Shown here piece by piece: positions 34,301-43,281 of a DNA stretch of 64,000 nt (position 1 is its first letter; each line of letters starts with the position of its first letter). The notes below the pieces were generated by a model. That model was not told the origin of the DNA. It ran no database searches and worked only from the letters and a program-made list of their open reading frames with translations. Both the position numbers and the translations under genes were made by a program. The DNA comes from an uncultured Tissierellia bacterium. Its GTDB lineage: Bacteria; Bacillota; Clostridia; Tissierellales; Tissierellaceae. The stretch is taken from NCBI GenBank assembly GCA_946402705.1, contig CAMIXG010000001.1, positions 186,001-250,000 on the forward strand, given 5' to 3'.

Positions 34301-36346
34301 ATGAGCAGCAAGAGTGACAAAAGAATATTTAAAAAACAAGAGAAAACCAAACAAAAAAGTGCCAAATTTAAGCTAACATTTTTATTAATAGCCCTAATAG
34401 CCTTTTCCATAATAGCAGTGTTTTCACTGACTTATACTGGAGCAAAGAAGGGACTTGTTAATCAAATAAAAAATGGAGAATCCCAACTAATGGGTAATGT
34501 TTCTGACTATGTAGAATCTTGGATAGAAAATAAAAGACAGGAAATCAATGCTATGTCTACCCTACTACAAGATGACATAACACCTATTGTAAATGACAAG
34601 TTAAATATAGTAAAAGGTTATAATTCTCTAAATGAAACTTACGAGTACTATGCAGGTCTTAAGGACGGAACCTATTTAGATGGTGGAGATTGGACACCAC
34701 CAGCAGGATTTAAACCTGAAAAAAGAGATTGGTATGTAGATGCTGTTTCTAGTTCTACTATGGTTATGTCTAGCCCCTACATTGATGAAAAGACTAATGA
34801 TGTAGTAGTTTCAATTTCTAAGATAATTGGTGATAAAGAAGCCATAGAGGGTGTAGTAGCCTTAGACTTTAAAATTTCCAACCTAGATAGTTTACTATCT
34901 AAGGTAAATATAGGAGAAAATGCTTATATCATAATAGCAGATAAAAATAACAATGTACTTCTTCATCCAGATAAAAAATATAGACCACAAAAAACTGGAT
35001 CTACAAATCTGGCAGATTTAAATATTAATATAACAGGAGATAATAATCAGGATATAAATGCAAAGGTTACAGACTATGACGGAGTAGAAAGATTCTTTTT
35101 ATCAAGTGATATAAAATCTCTTGGTTGGAAATTGATTTTAGCCAGACCAGCCTCAATCTTAACTGATGTACCAAATGAACTTTTAATAAAAAATATAGTT
35201 GCTTCAATCATAATACTAGCCTTATCTCTAGTTTTTGTATCCATGATTGCCAGCTATGCTCTTACACCATCTATAGTTGCTTCTAATATAATTAAGGACA
35301 TAGCAAATACTAGACTAAGAGTAGATAAGAAAAAAATAAATAAATATAAAAATAAAAATGATGAAATCGGAACCTTGTTTAGTAGTATAGAACTATTGGT
35401 AGATAATATGACCAAGATGACCAGCGTTATACAAGAAACATCTAACGAATTAGATTCAAACTTTAATGATGTCTTAGTAAAAACAACTAATTTAGATGCT
35501 GGTGCAAATAATACTTTTTCTTCAGTAGAAAACTTATCTGCTGGACTTGAAGAATTAACTGCTACTACAGCTCTTTTAGAAGATAATTCTAAGTCTATAG
35601 ATGGTAATGTGAAAAACTTTATCGCAGATGTTAATTCAGGTAGAGAAAAAGCTCTTGCTATTTCTAAAAATGCTAGTAGTCAGGAACAGCTATTTCTAGA
35701 AAGAGCCCATAGTTTTGATGTTAACTTAAATGTTATCTCTGAAGAGCTAGAAGTATCTATAAAAGAAGCTCGTAAAATAGAAAATATCAAAAGCTTAGCA
35801 TCTCTTATAAAGGATATAGCAGAACAGACAAATTTACTTGCTTTAAATGCTAGTATTGAAGCTGCTAGAGCTGGTGAACATGGCAGAGGTTTCTCTGTTG
35901 TTGCAGATGAAATAAAGAAACTTTCACATGAAACCAAAGATGTGGTAACTCAAATAAATGATGATACAGAAAATATTATACTTGCAGTAAATAATCTACT
36001 AGAGGCAATATCAAAATCTATGACTGGAATAAAGAATAGTACAACTCAAAATCATGATGAAGTTATGGTACTTCTAGGTAAGTATAATACAGATGGAAAA
36101 GATTACTTTAGTACTATGAGTAATATGTCAGAAACTAGTAAGGATATCTTAGCTTCTATCAACACTATTTTAGATTCTATAACAGAGGTAAACCATGTAA
36201 TAGAAGAATCTGCTAAATTAAGTATGAATGTTACAACTGAAACTCAAAATATAACAAATAATACAGCTGAATTAGAACAAGCTAATGCCAAGGTTAAAAA
36301 ACTTGCAGAAACCTTAAATGATGTAGCATCAAATTTTGAAATTTAA
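34301..36346 (+). CDS. Methyl-accepting chemotaxis protein with dCache-type sensor
   Basis: The 681-residue protein has a basic N-terminus, membrane helix about 24-47, an extracytoplasmic double-Cache-like sensor (about 50-285, with [12 protein letters not shown] and [17 protein letters not shown]), membrane helix about 297-320 and a cytoplasmic signalling domain. The conserved hairpin tip [37 protein letters not shown] lies near residues 506-542. Cache domains usually bind small metabolites such as amino acids or carboxylates. No che, motility or CheB/CheR genes are in the window, so it is an orphan receptor. It may act with distant chemotaxis genes or in a non-motility pathway. Strong AAGGAGG site. 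Confidence 0.93.
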   Translation: MSSKSDKRIFKKQEKTKQKSAKFKLTFLLIALIAFSIIAVFSLTYTGAKKGLVNQIKNGESQLMGNVSDYVESWIENKRQEINAMSTLLQDDITPIVNDKLNIVKGYNSLNETYEYYAGLKDGTYLDGGDWTPPAGFKPEKRDWYVDAVSSSTMVMSSPYIDEKTNDVVVSISKIIGDKEAIEGVVALDFKISNLDSLLSKVNIGENAYIIIADKNNNVLLHPDKKYRPQKTGSTNLADLNINITGDNNQDINAKVTDYDGVERFFLSSDIKSLGWKLILARPASILTDVPNELLIKNIVASIIILALSLVFVSMIASYALTPSIVASNIIKDIANTRLRVDKKKINKYKNKNDEIGTLFSSIELLVDNMTKMTSVIQETSNELDSNFNDVLVKTTNLDAGANNTFSSVENLSAGLEELTATTALLEDNSKSIDGNVKNFIADVNSGREKALAISKNASSQEQLFLERAHSFDVNLNVISEELEVSIKEARKIENIKSLASLIKDIAEQTNLLALNASIEAARAGEHGRGFSVVADEIKKLSHETKDVVTQINDDTENIILAVNNLLEAISKSMTGIKNSTTQNHDEVMVLLGKYNTDGKDYFSTMSNMSETSKDILASINTILDSITEVNHVIEESAKLSMNVTTETQNITNNTAELEQANAKVKKLAETLNDVASNFEI

Positions 36347-36347
36347 A

Positions 36348-36382
36348 CAAAAAACAGATTGGGATTTCCCAATCTGTTTTTT
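36348..36382 (+). terminator. Terminator of the chemoreceptor gene
   Basis: AAAAAACAGATTGGGA and TCCCAATCTGTTTTTT form a 16-bp stem with a 3-base loop right after the stop codon. Confidence 0.92.
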
Positions 36383-36398
36383 ATCTATCCAGCTCTAA

Positions 36399-37043
36399 TT
36401 AGATTTCATAGAAATTATCAAATACACTTTCCATATCTTTATAGGCCTTATTTAAAATTTCATCTTCTGTAAATAATCCTGTTGCAGTACCTTCAGCTCT
36501 CACTATATCAAAGCTATCAAATTCCATAACTTCTTTAAATACCACATTTAAATATTTCCTACTAAACTCTAGTTCTGAATACTTATCATTATTTGAATAT
36601 ATGGAGCCACTACCTTGTAAAAGGAGTAATTTTCTCCCATCATTCATAAGTCCTGCATATCCAGTTTCAGTATATTTAAAAGTTTCTCTTGCAATTAGTA
36701 CATTATCTACATAGTCTTTTAATTTAGATGGTATATTAAAATTGTGCATTGGCATAACAACTACAACTCTCTTATGATTCTTAAACTGATCTAAAAGTTC
36801 CCTCATCCTATTTGCAACTATTTGTTCCTCATCATTTAAAGTCTGACCTTCTTTTTGCTTATCAAAGATAGTTAAGACTTCTTCATTTAAATTTGGTATA
36901 TACTCATCATATAAATCTATAATTTCTAAATCTTTTAAATCAAATTTCCCCTCAAATTTATCCATAAAATGTTTTTGTAGCTTTAAAGAATAAGATACCT
37001 TTGAATCAAATCTTGGGTGTGCGTTAATAATAAGTGTTTTCAT
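36399..37043 (-). CDS. FMN-dependent NADH-azoreductase/quinone reductase family protein
   Basis: The 214-residue flavodoxin-fold protein resembles AzoR (AcpD): MKTLIINAHPRFDSKVSYSL at the FMN phosphate site, VVVMPMHNFNIPSKLKDYVDNVLIARETFKYTETGYAGL (the PMxNFxIP and TFxYTxxG motifs) and LLLLQGSGSIYSNND. Such enzymes reduce quinones or azo dyes with two electrons from NAD(P)H, probably to avoid semiquinone stress; the physiological substrate is uncertain. It is a single gene with AGGAGGATTTTT before the ATG. Confidence 0.88.
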   Translation of the reverse strand: MKTLIINAHPRFDSKVSYSLKLQKHFMDKFEGKFDLKDLEIIDLYDEYIPNLNEEVLTIFDKQKEGQTLNDEEQIVANRMRELLDQFKNHKRVVVVMPMHNFNIPSKLKDYVDNVLIARETFKYTETGYAGLMNDGRKLLLLQGSGSIYSNNDKYSELEFSRKYLNVVFKEVMEFDSFDIVRAEGTATGLFTEDEILNKAYKDMESVFDNFYEI

Positions 37044-37142
37044 AAAAATCCTCCTAGGCTAAATTTTGATAATCATCATCATTTAATATATATATCCTTT
37101 TTTCTACTTTTATTAACATATATATAAACTTTATCTAATAAT

Positions 37143-37178
37143 AAAAATAGACAAGATCAAATTGATCTTGTCTATTTC
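37143..37178 (-). terminator. Terminator of pyrR
   Basis: AAATAGACAAGATCA pairs with TGATCTTGTCTATTT; the minus strand continues into TTATTAG. It directly follows the pyrR stop codon and closes the divIVA-lspA-rluD-pyrR region. Confidence 0.88.
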
Positions 37179-37709
37179 CTATATAATAATATTAATCTTG
37201 TCTTCCCCATCTATTTCCTTAACTTTCACCTTAACATTTTCATCTTTAGAAGTGGGAACATTTTTTCCTATAAAGTCTGCTCTTATTGGTAACTCCCTAT
37301 GTCCTCTATCAACTAATACTGCAAGTTGTATTCTCTCTGGCCTATCTTTTTCAAGTATAGCATCCATTGCTGCTCTAGTAGTTCTCCCTGTATATATTAC
37401 ATCATCTACTAAAACTACTATTTTGCCATGAGTTTCTCCCTGAAAAGAGTGATTTAATATAGTTTTGTCACTTATCTCTGATAGGTCGTCCCTATATAAA
37501 CTTATGTCCAAATCATATACTACTGGTGATATACCTTCTATTTCTTTTATTTTACTTGCCAATCTTTGAGCTATTGGGAAACCACGGGTTTTAACCCCAA
37601 CTAAAACTACATTTTCTATCCCCTTATTTTTTTCAATTATTTCATGGGCTATTCTTGTTATAGCTCTTTGCATAGCTTGTTCATCTAATATAATTGCCTT
37701 TTCTTGCAT
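37179..37709 (-). CDS. pyrR: Bifunctional pyrimidine operon regulator/uracil phosphoribosyltransferase
   Basis: PyrR binds pyr mRNA leaders in response to UMP and also makes UMP from uracil and PRPP. The 176-residue protein carries the PRPP loop [22 protein letters not shown] and [17 protein letters not shown], and [28 protein letters not shown]. It overlaps the end of rluD by one base and follows it, as in many Firmicutes. No pyr biosynthetic genes follow here, and a terminator comes straight after the gene, so pyr operons must be elsewhere. Confidence 0.95.
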   Translation of the reverse strand: MQEKAIILDEQAMQRAITRIAHEIIEKNKGIENVVLVGVKTRGFPIAQRLASKIKEIEGISPVVYDLDISLYRDDLSEISDKTILNHSFQGETHGKIVVLVDDVIYTGRTTRAAMDAILEKDRPERIQLAVLVDRGHRELPIRADFIGKNVPTSKDENVKVKVKEIDGEDKINIII

Positions 37710-38632
37710 TAACCGTCTCTCCTTTTTATCAAATTATTTAATATTTTACTTAAGTCACTTGGTAAATCAGATTTCAATTCTATTAGCTGATTTGTAATTG
37801 GATGTATAAACTTTATTTCAGCAGAATGTAAAAATTGTTTTTTTAAGCCAAATTCATTTTTTCCACTTGCATATACTTGATCCCCAACTATTGGATGATT
37901 TATATACTTCATATGCACCCTTATTTGATGTGTTCTTCCAGTTTCTAAGTCTGCTCTTATATAAGTATGATTTGGAAACCTATCAAGTACATTATAATGA
38001 GTTATAGCATTTTTACTGTTTTTATTTATAACTGTCATTACCTGTCTATTAGTTGGATGTCTTCCAATTGGTTCATCAATTGTTCCCTCATCTTCTGAAA
38101 CAACTCCATTTACTAAAGCCTTATAGCTTCTCTTTACTTCTTTGTTTCTAAACATCTCTACTAGCTTATAGTAGGCTTCATCTTCTTTTGCTACTAGCAT
38201 AAGCCCTGAAGTGTCTTTATCTAATCTATGAACTATCCCTGGTCTTATTTCATCTTCATTGTTTCCAACCCTACCAAATTCATATAAGATTGCATTTACT
38301 AGTGTACCATTTTTATTTCCAGCACCAGGATGTACTACCATACCACTAGGTTTATTTATAACAGCCAAATATTCATCTTCATATACTATTTCTAGATTTA
38401 AATTTTCTGGAACCAATTCTATTTTTTTCTCATCTTCTACATTTATATCTACTAAATCACCTTGCTTTAAGCTATAACTAGGTTTTACCTTTTTATCATT
38501 AACCCTTATACTTCCATTTTTTATTGCTTCCTTGATTTCATTTCTAGAAATTTCTTTTATTTCCTTTGATAGATAAGCATCTATTCTTTCGTCTGTATTG
38601 TCTTCTATAAGTAATTTTAATTCTATTGCCAT
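37709..38632 (-). CDS. RluA/RluD-family pseudouridine synthase
   Basis: The 307-residue enzyme has an N-terminal S4 domain ([29 protein letters not shown]) and the RluA-type catalytic domain with [24 protein letters not shown] and the catalytic Asp motif [18 protein letters not shown]. The closest expectation is RluD-type modification of 23S rRNA helix 69; exact targets cannot be read. It is the usual partner of lspA, which lies eight bases upstream, and is translationally coupled to pyrR. Confidence 0.93.
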   Translation of the reverse strand: MAIELKLLIEDNTDERIDAYLSKEIKEISRNEIKEAIKNGSIRVNDKKVKPSYSLKQGDLVDINVEDEKKIELVPENLNLEIVYEDEYLAVINKPSGMVVHPGAGNKNGTLVNAILYEFGRVGNNEDEIRPGIVHRLDKDTSGLMLVAKEDEAYYKLVEMFRNKEVKRSYKALVNGVVSEDEGTIDEPIGRHPTNRQVMTVINKNSKNAITHYNVLDRFPNHTYIRADLETGRTHQIRVHMKYINHPIVGDQVYASGKNEFGLKKQFLHSAEIKFIHPITNQLIELKSDLPSDLSKILNNLIKRRDG

Positions 38633-38640
38633 ATATCCTC

Positions 38641-39090
38641 CTAGTGTAAATCTTTCGCTATAACTATAATGTATACTAATAAAAGAGTACCTAGTACAAT
38701 GGCTATATCAGCAACATTAAATACTGGGAAATAATAATTTCCAAATCTTAAACTAAACAAGTCCACAACATATCCATTTAAAAGTCTATCTATAAAATTT
38801 CCAAGTGCTCCTGCTAAAATCAAAGACATAGAAATTTTCTCTAGGGAGCTCATAATCTTATGATTTTTAAAAATATATCCCACTAGTACTACTACAACTA
38901 CTGTGGTTATTATTATAAAGAATATTCTTCTATCTGATAAAACCCCAAAAGCTGCCCCTCTATTTTCAACATAAGTTAGTTCAAAAAAGTTTTTAATTAT
39001 AACCTTTGAACCCTGATTTTTAAGTGCCTGTATTGCCCATTTTTTTGTTAACTGATCTATTATTATAATAATGAATGCTGCTATAAACAT
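38641..39090 (-). CDS. lspA: Lipoprotein signal peptidase
   Basis: LspA cleaves the signal peptide of diacylglyceryl-modified prolipoproteins in the membrane. The ATG at 39090 (MFIAAFIIIIIDQLTKKWA) is preceded by GGAGGTACTT, so the longer ORF-track start is rejected; the product has 149 residues. Four membrane helices and the catalytic motifs FFELTYVENRGAAFGVL and ALGNFIDRLLNGYVVDLF plus FNVADIAIVLG (two Asp) are visible. It follows divIVA after a terminator and precedes the pseudouridine synthase gene. Confidence 0.96.
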   Translation of the reverse strand: MFIAAFIIIIIDQLTKKWAIQALKNQGSKVIIKNFFELTYVENRGAAFGVLSDRRIFFIIITTVVVVVLVGYIFKNHKIMSSLEKISMSLILAGALGNFIDRLLNGYVVDLFSLRFGNYYFPVFNVADIAIVLGTLLLVYIIVIAKDLH

Positions 39091-39108
39091 AAGTACCTCC
39101 AGTCTGAT

Positions 39109-39131
39109 AAAAAAAAGGCCTAAGCCTTTTA
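39109..39131 (-). terminator. Terminator between divIVA and lspA
   Basis: Minus strand AAAAGGCTTAGGCCTTTTTTTT: short GC-containing stem with a long U-run. Confidence 0.7.
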
Positions 39132-39158
39132 ATTTTTCTCTACTCAAAGTAAAAATGA

Positions 39159-39608
39159 TTAATCTTCAAGCTTAATCTCATCTATTGTTTTTATTTGCGA
39201 TTCTAAAAACGATTTATATTTACTTTTCATAGCATTAAATTCCATTCTTAATATATTTATTTCTGAATTTAATTTTTCTAAATTTCGCTCATTTTTTGTA
39301 GTGTCATTTATAGATTTAAGTTCTGCATCTGCTATGATTATTTCAGCCTTATCTCTAGCAGTTTTTATGATATCTTCACCAGTTGTCTTAGCTATTAATA
39401 GTGTTTCTTTCAAAGTGTTTTCCAGATTATTATATTTAAAAACCTCATTTTCAAGATCTTCCATCCTACTTCTAAATTCTTGATTTTGGATATATAATTT
39501 TCCATAATCCTTAATAATTTCATCTAAAAAAGTATTAACTTCATCTACTGAATACCCTCTAAAAGATTTACTCAATTTCTTATTTTCTATTTCCAATGGT
39601 GTTATCAA
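39159..39608 (-). CDS. divIVA: DivIVA-domain cell-division protein
   Basis: DivIVA recognises curved membrane at poles and septa and positions other proteins. The 149-residue product begins MITPLEIENKKLSKSFRGYS and VDEVNTFLDEIIKDYGKLY, the conserved lipid-binding DivIVA domain, followed by a long coiled coil to the C-terminus. The start is a TTG at 39608 after GGGGTGA. It is 10 bases downstream of ylmH in the conserved sepF-ylmH-divIVA division cluster. Confidence 0.93.
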   Translation of the reverse strand: MITPLEIENKKLSKSFRGYSVDEVNTFLDEIIKDYGKLYIQNQEFRSRMEDLENEVFKYNNLENTLKETLLIAKTTGEDIIKTARDKAEIIIADAELKSINDTTKNERNLEKLNSEINILRMEFNAMKSKYKSFLESQIKTIDEIKLED

Positions 39609-39618
39609 ATTTTCACCC

Positions 39619-40416
39619 CTATAAATATAATTTTATTTGTATTTTAAATTTATCTTTTTTACTAATTCCCTTTAGTTTATATAATATAGACCTACCATAC
39701 CTTCTAACAGAAATTAAATCGCCTTCTTTTATCTCATAAGATATTTTATTTATCGGCTCAAAATTTACCTTTACATTATTGGCAGTTATTATATTTTGAC
39801 TAGTACTCCTTGATAGATTATAGGTTGTACTAATATAAGAATCCAGTCTTAAAGAAGCAATTGTAGTATCTTTAAGCTGAAAATCATCTTCTATATAAAC
39901 AATATCATCAAAGCTAACTTCTCTTATCTCAAAATTATTTCTTCCTATCTTTTCTAGATTTGTATAAATATAGTTACCAAGTTCTGACTTAACTATTATA
40001 TCTGCATAATTTTCATGAAGTATAATGTCTCCAACCTTGCTCCTATTTATACCAGTTCCCATTATTCCACCTAGAAAATCTTTATGACTTAGACCATCCA
40101 TATTACCTTCTAATCTAAAAACTAATAGATTAGAGTCCTTACTTGTAAAATAGTGATAATCAGGATAGATTATCACTATTTGTCTTTCAGCATTTTCATA
40201 TCCTCCAAATATACTATATCCAATTTGAGGTAATCTATTTAATATAGATTTTGCTACTTTAATGCTAAAAGGATCCAAGAAGTCAGTAGTTTGAATAGTA
40301 TAATTTTTAATAACTATTTCTACGATATCTAAGATCCTATTCATATTCTTAATTTGTTCTAAATCATTTATATGAGATAAATATTTTTCTTTGTCTATTT
40401 TATTAAAGTTGTCCAT
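39619..40416 (-). CDS. ylmH: YlmH-type S4-domain RNA-binding protein
   Basis: The 265-residue protein matches YlmH of the division cluster: an N-terminal domain (SIFGGYENAERQIVIIYPDY; GLSHKDFLGGIMGTGINRSKVGDI) and a C-terminal S4 domain (LRLDSYISTTYNLSRSTSQN, VKVNFEPINKISYEIKEGDLISVRRYGRS). Work in Bacillus points to a role on 50S subunits in ribosome-associated quality control, which is of interest because RqcH is also in this window. It lies between sepF and divIVA; ylmG is absent from its usual place. Confidence 0.92.
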   Translation of the reverse strand: MDNFNKIDKEKYLSHINDLEQIKNMNRILDIVEIVIKNYTIQTTDFLDPFSIKVAKSILNRLPQIGYSIFGGYENAERQIVIIYPDYHYFTSKDSNLLVFRLEGNMDGLSHKDFLGGIMGTGINRSKVGDIILHENYADIIVKSELGNYIYTNLEKIGRNNFEIREVSFDDIVYIEDDFQLKDTTIASLRLDSYISTTYNLSRSTSQNIITANNVKVNFEPINKISYEIKEGDLISVRRYGRSILYKLKGISKKDKFKIQIKLYL

Positions 40417-40458
40417 GCTACTATCTCCTAAATAATTCTACATCTACAAGGTTCTATC

Positions 40459-40899
40459 TTACCAAGAAAAGATTCCCTTGCTTTTTAATTCATCTTTTAG
40501 TCCGTCAATTTCAACACTGTTAGGTGCTAGTACAAAAATGTCCTTTGTAACTTTTTGAATGCTTCCTTCAAGTGAATATAAGCCACCATTAATGAAATCA
40601 AAAATTTGTCTTTTAGTGTTAACATCTAATTGCTCTAAATTAACAACTACAGTTTTTCTCATTTTTAAATCATTCACTATCATTGGTGCTTCGTCATAAC
40701 TTAAAGGTTCGTGAACAACTATTTTCATGTTAATATTTGTATGTAAACTAACAACATTGTTGTTTACTTTTCTTAACTTTTGTTGTTCTTGTTGTTCTAA
40801 TGCTTCCTCATAATGGCTATCTTCGTAGATTTCATCTTCATAGTCATCATCATTCATTCCCATAAAATCTTTAAACTTTTCTACTAAACCTTCACTCAT
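40459..40899 (-). CDS. sepF: Cell-division protein SepF
   Basis: SepF anchors FtsZ to the membrane. The ATG at 40899 (MSEGLVEKFKDFMGMND) follows AAGGAGG at normal spacing, so the long N-terminal extension of the ORF track is not used; the product has 146 residues. It has the N-terminal amphipathic helix, an acidic/Gln-rich linker and the SepF core VVHEPLSYDEAPMIVNDLKM, RKTVVVNLEQLDVNTKRQIF and DFINGGLYSLEGSIQKV. It lies between ylmH and the HlyD-like gene. Confidence 0.95.
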   Translation of the reverse strand: MSEGLVEKFKDFMGMNDDDYEDEIYEDSHYEEALEQQEQQKLRKVNNNVVSLHTNINMKIVVHEPLSYDEAPMIVNDLKMRKTVVVNLEQLDVNTKRQIFDFINGGLYSLEGSIQKVTKDIFVLAPNSVEIDGLKDELKSKGIFSW

Positions 40900-40983
40900 A
40901 CTTAAAACCTCCTTAATAAAAAAACAATTACTTAAATACATTATACACTCTTTTTGCCATTTGGTAAATGGTATCATTCTGAT

Positions 40984-42276
40984 TTAGTCTATTATTTTCC
41001 CGTCTTTTATTCCTTTTGGTTTTAAAAACACTTCATCAAATATATTTATAGTTCTGATTGTGCCCTGTTTTTCATTGCTAACATAGCCATTATCATCACC
41101 CATTTTTACATATACATTCTCTTCATCTTCTGCCAGTATTATAATCGGTCTAAATCTTGCAATCCCGCTTATATCCTTAACCATAACACCCTTAACTTTT
41201 TCTTCTTCTATGACACTTGTCTTAGGTATTTTAAAGCCCATTGTATTTGATTCTATAACTCTTATCTTAGGAAATCTCTTTGTATAAAAGTCTTGTAACT
41301 TACTTCTAAATTCTAAAATTATTACAGCTTTATTTTTAAATTTATTTATTGTTACAATTTTCCCTTCTAATTCTTCACCATTATCTATTTGAACTGTTAG
41401 AGTTTTTTTATCTCCAAGTTTATTGACCAATTTTATATCATCTATTTTTATGGCTAAATGCCACTTAAAATTATCAATGGTTTTAAATATCGGACTATCT
41501 GTTTCTACTGCAAAAGATTTTTGCTCCTTAGTTATCTTAGATTTTTTCCCTGGTTTTTCAGTATTTTCTTCTATGTCCTTATTGATTTTATCATATGTAT
41601 ACTTTTCAAAATCCTTATCAACATATGCGTTTTCGTATCCGTCAATATTATAACTTATCATAGCTGCTTCATCTATATAATAATCCTTTACATTTTCATG
41701 TAATAAACCAAATAACTCTTCTCTTCTTTTTTCAAGTTGCGCCAAGGTATCGTTTCCCTCTTGAATTGTGGTCTCGCCACCTGTCAAAGATTGTAGTTGT
41801 TCCCTTAATATATATATATTATCAACCTTATTATTTTTTACAGCTATTTGTATGTTATTTTTCAACTCTTTTATTAAGTCCTCTTTTGACACATCACTAT
41901 TTTCACTTAAGTTGACTCTAACATTTTTTATCTCATTAATAGATTTGTTGATTTGCTCTAACTCATTTTCAAACTTAGAACTTCCTTCTGTTGCAGTAAG
42001 TACACTTACCTTACTTCCAGATGCAGCTCTTTCTCCTTCACCTATTAAGGTCTCAACATTTCCTTTATTTGTAGCATAATATACCTTCTCATCCTTTATA
42101 ATAACTCCTGTTGTCTCCAAAGTTTCCATATATGTAGACACTGTAGGTCTCATGGTTCCACTATTTTTAAAGAAAGGCAGAGGAACAACCCTAAGAAGTA
42201 AATATATTATTACAAAAATAAATAGAAATTTTAAAACCTTACTCATATTCAACTTATTTTTTTTATCATTCTTCAT
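40984..42276 (-). CDS. HlyD-like (biotinyl/lipoyl-domain) membrane protein of the sepF cluster
   Basis: The 430-residue protein has a basic N-terminus, one membrane helix (about residues 15-32) and a large extracytoplasmic part. The order is a first lipoyl-like half (GVIIKDEKVYYATNKGNVETLIGEGERAASGSKV), a helical hairpin (about 105-190) and a C-terminal half with the second lipoyl/barrel segments (IVTINKFKNKAVIILEFRSK, VMVKDISGIARFRPIIIL). This is the membrane-fusion-protein layout, yet no ABC or RND pump gene is adjacent. Such proteins recur beside sepF in Clostridia, so a role in division or envelope assembly is plausible but inferred. AGGTGGTAG precedes the ATG. Confidence 0.78.
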   Translation of the reverse strand: MKNDKKNKLNMSKVLKFLFIFVIIYLLLRVVPLPFFKNSGTMRPTVSTYMETLETTGVIIKDEKVYYATNKGNVETLIGEGERAASGSKVSVLTATEGSSKFENELEQINKSINEIKNVRVNLSENSDVSKEDLIKELKNNIQIAVKNNKVDNIYILREQLQSLTGGETTIQEGNDTLAQLEKRREELFGLLHENVKDYYIDEAAMISYNIDGYENAYVDKDFEKYTYDKINKDIEENTEKPGKKSKITKEQKSFAVETDSPIFKTIDNFKWHLAIKIDDIKLVNKLGDKKTLTVQIDNGEELEGKIVTINKFKNKAVIILEFRSKLQDFYTKRFPKIRVIESNTMGFKIPKTSVIEEEKVKGVMVKDISGIARFRPIIILAEDEENVYVKMGDDNGYVSNEKQGTIRTINIFDEVFLKPKGIKDGKIID

Positions 42277-42299
42277 AAACTACCACCTATATCTGCTTT

Positions 42300-42671
42300 T
42301 TAGGAAGCAAAAAATTTTCCATATTTTTTTGTTACCTTTAGTTTTAAAATTTCATTTAATTTAATTTCCTTTATATTATTAGGTTTTGTAACTATCCTAA
42401 TTATACCTTCATTAAATTTACCACCTAGTAATATCCCTTTATATATTCTATTCTCAGTGATGATTTTAAGTTCATCTCCTGTTTTTAAATATACTTGATT
42501 ATATATAAAAGAGTTCATATCAAGACCATTTAGATCTGACTTTCTTATATTTTTATTATCAATTATTATAATATTTTTTTTAAGATAATATTTTTCCCTA
42601 AGTACAGAAAAGACATATCCTAAAATACTTACTATTAAAGATATTATTAGTATTATTTTAATATAAATCAA
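42300..42671 (-). CDS. Small single-pass membrane protein, unknown function
   Basis: The 123-residue protein begins at a TTG (42671) eight bases after GGAGG. One membrane helix (about residues 3-21) is followed by a basic cytoplasmic or extracytoplasmic domain with a beta-rich, barrel-like pattern (LKTGDELKIITENRIYKGIL, EGIIRIVTKPNNIKEIKLNE). It precedes the HlyD-like gene by 23 bases and is probably first in the HlyD-sepF-ylmH-divIVA transcript. I do not recognise the family. Confidence 0.65.
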   Translation of the reverse strand: MIYIKIILIISLIVSILGYVFSVLREKYYLKKNIIIIDNKNIRKSDLNGLDMNSFIYNQVYLKTGDELKIITENRIYKGILLGGKFNEGIIRIVTKPNNIKEIKLNEILKLKVTKKYGKFFAS

Positions 42672-42768
42672 TTTTAAACCTCCAATAGATAGATTATATC
42701 ACATAATTTTTTATAATTAAATCAATATCAATTATGATAAGATTATTTATGACTTTGTAAGCATAAAA

Positions 42769-42792
42769 AAAACAAGGTGATTATCACCTTAA
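42769..42792 (-). terminator. Terminator downstream of the PadR/PHP genes
   Basis: Minus strand AAGGTGATAATCACCTT followed by GTTTTTTTT. It lies about 105 bases after the PadR stop codon. Confidence 0.75.
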
Positions 42793-42814
42793 TCTTATAT
42801 AAATCTTTTCTTAT

Positions 42815-42895
42815 TTAAAATTTAAAATGATACTAATAAGATATAAGACCTAATATAGATAAAACAATTATCATTCTAAGTCTTATATTATACTA
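42815..42895. repeat. Nested inverted repeats 3' of the PadR gene
   Basis: ATATAAGAC and GTCTTATAT, and separately AATGATA and TATCATT, can pair across this 80-base stretch, in alternating order so that only one can form at a time or they form a pseudoknot-like fold. It lies between the PadR stop and the terminator, inside the predicted 3' UTR. Function unknown. Confidence 0.35.
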
Positions 42896-42897
42896 GC

Positions 42898-43281
42898 CTA
42901 TTCATTATAAATATCCTTTAAGATACTATCTATTATCACTTTTGAATCCTCAAAGGCTGGTTTGTTTTTTCTCTTTAAAACCTTATACTGCTCTATGCCC
43001 TTATCTGTTATCCTATATCTCTTTATTGATCTTTTATTAGGTTCATCCCATGTACCAACGATATAGCCATCTGATTCAAGTTCTGTTAGGAGTGGATAAA
43101 CCATTCCTGGACTTGGCTCCCATCTGTTGTTTAATCTTATTTTTATTTCCTCTATTATTTTATTTCCATAGTAGGACTTATCTATTAGTAAATTTAAAAT
43201 ATACATTCTAACAAAGGCTGTTGTACTTATTTTTGTTGGAAACTGCCTTTGTCTTGTACTTGTTTTTTCGATTTTATTCAC
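42898..43281 (-). CDS. PadR-family transcriptional regulator
   Basis: The 127-residue protein has a PadR winged helix: FVRMYILNLLIDKSYYGNKIIEEI, WEPSPGMVYPLLTELESDGYIVG and IKRYRITDKGIEQYKVL. The N-terminal ~20 residues are polar and divergent. The GTG at 43281 is almost inside its own AAAAGGGGTGA site, so the start is uncertain: the codon at ideal spacing is an ATC three codons later. Its frame overlaps the end of the PHP gene by eight bases, so the two are co-translated. The target is unknown; PHP activity may be part of the same response. Confidence 0.85.
   Translation of the reverse strand: MNKIEKTSTRQRQFPTKISTTAFVRMYILNLLIDKSYYGNKIIEEIKIRLNNRWEPSPGMVYPLLTELESDGYIVGTWDEPNKRSIKRYRITDKGIEQYKVLKRKNKPAFEDSKVIIDSILKDIYNE

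Noticed and set aside
41423-41703. Two plus-strand ORFs inside the HlyD-like gene
   Set aside because: They are shadows of the minus-strand gene, which has a good start and clear domain logic.
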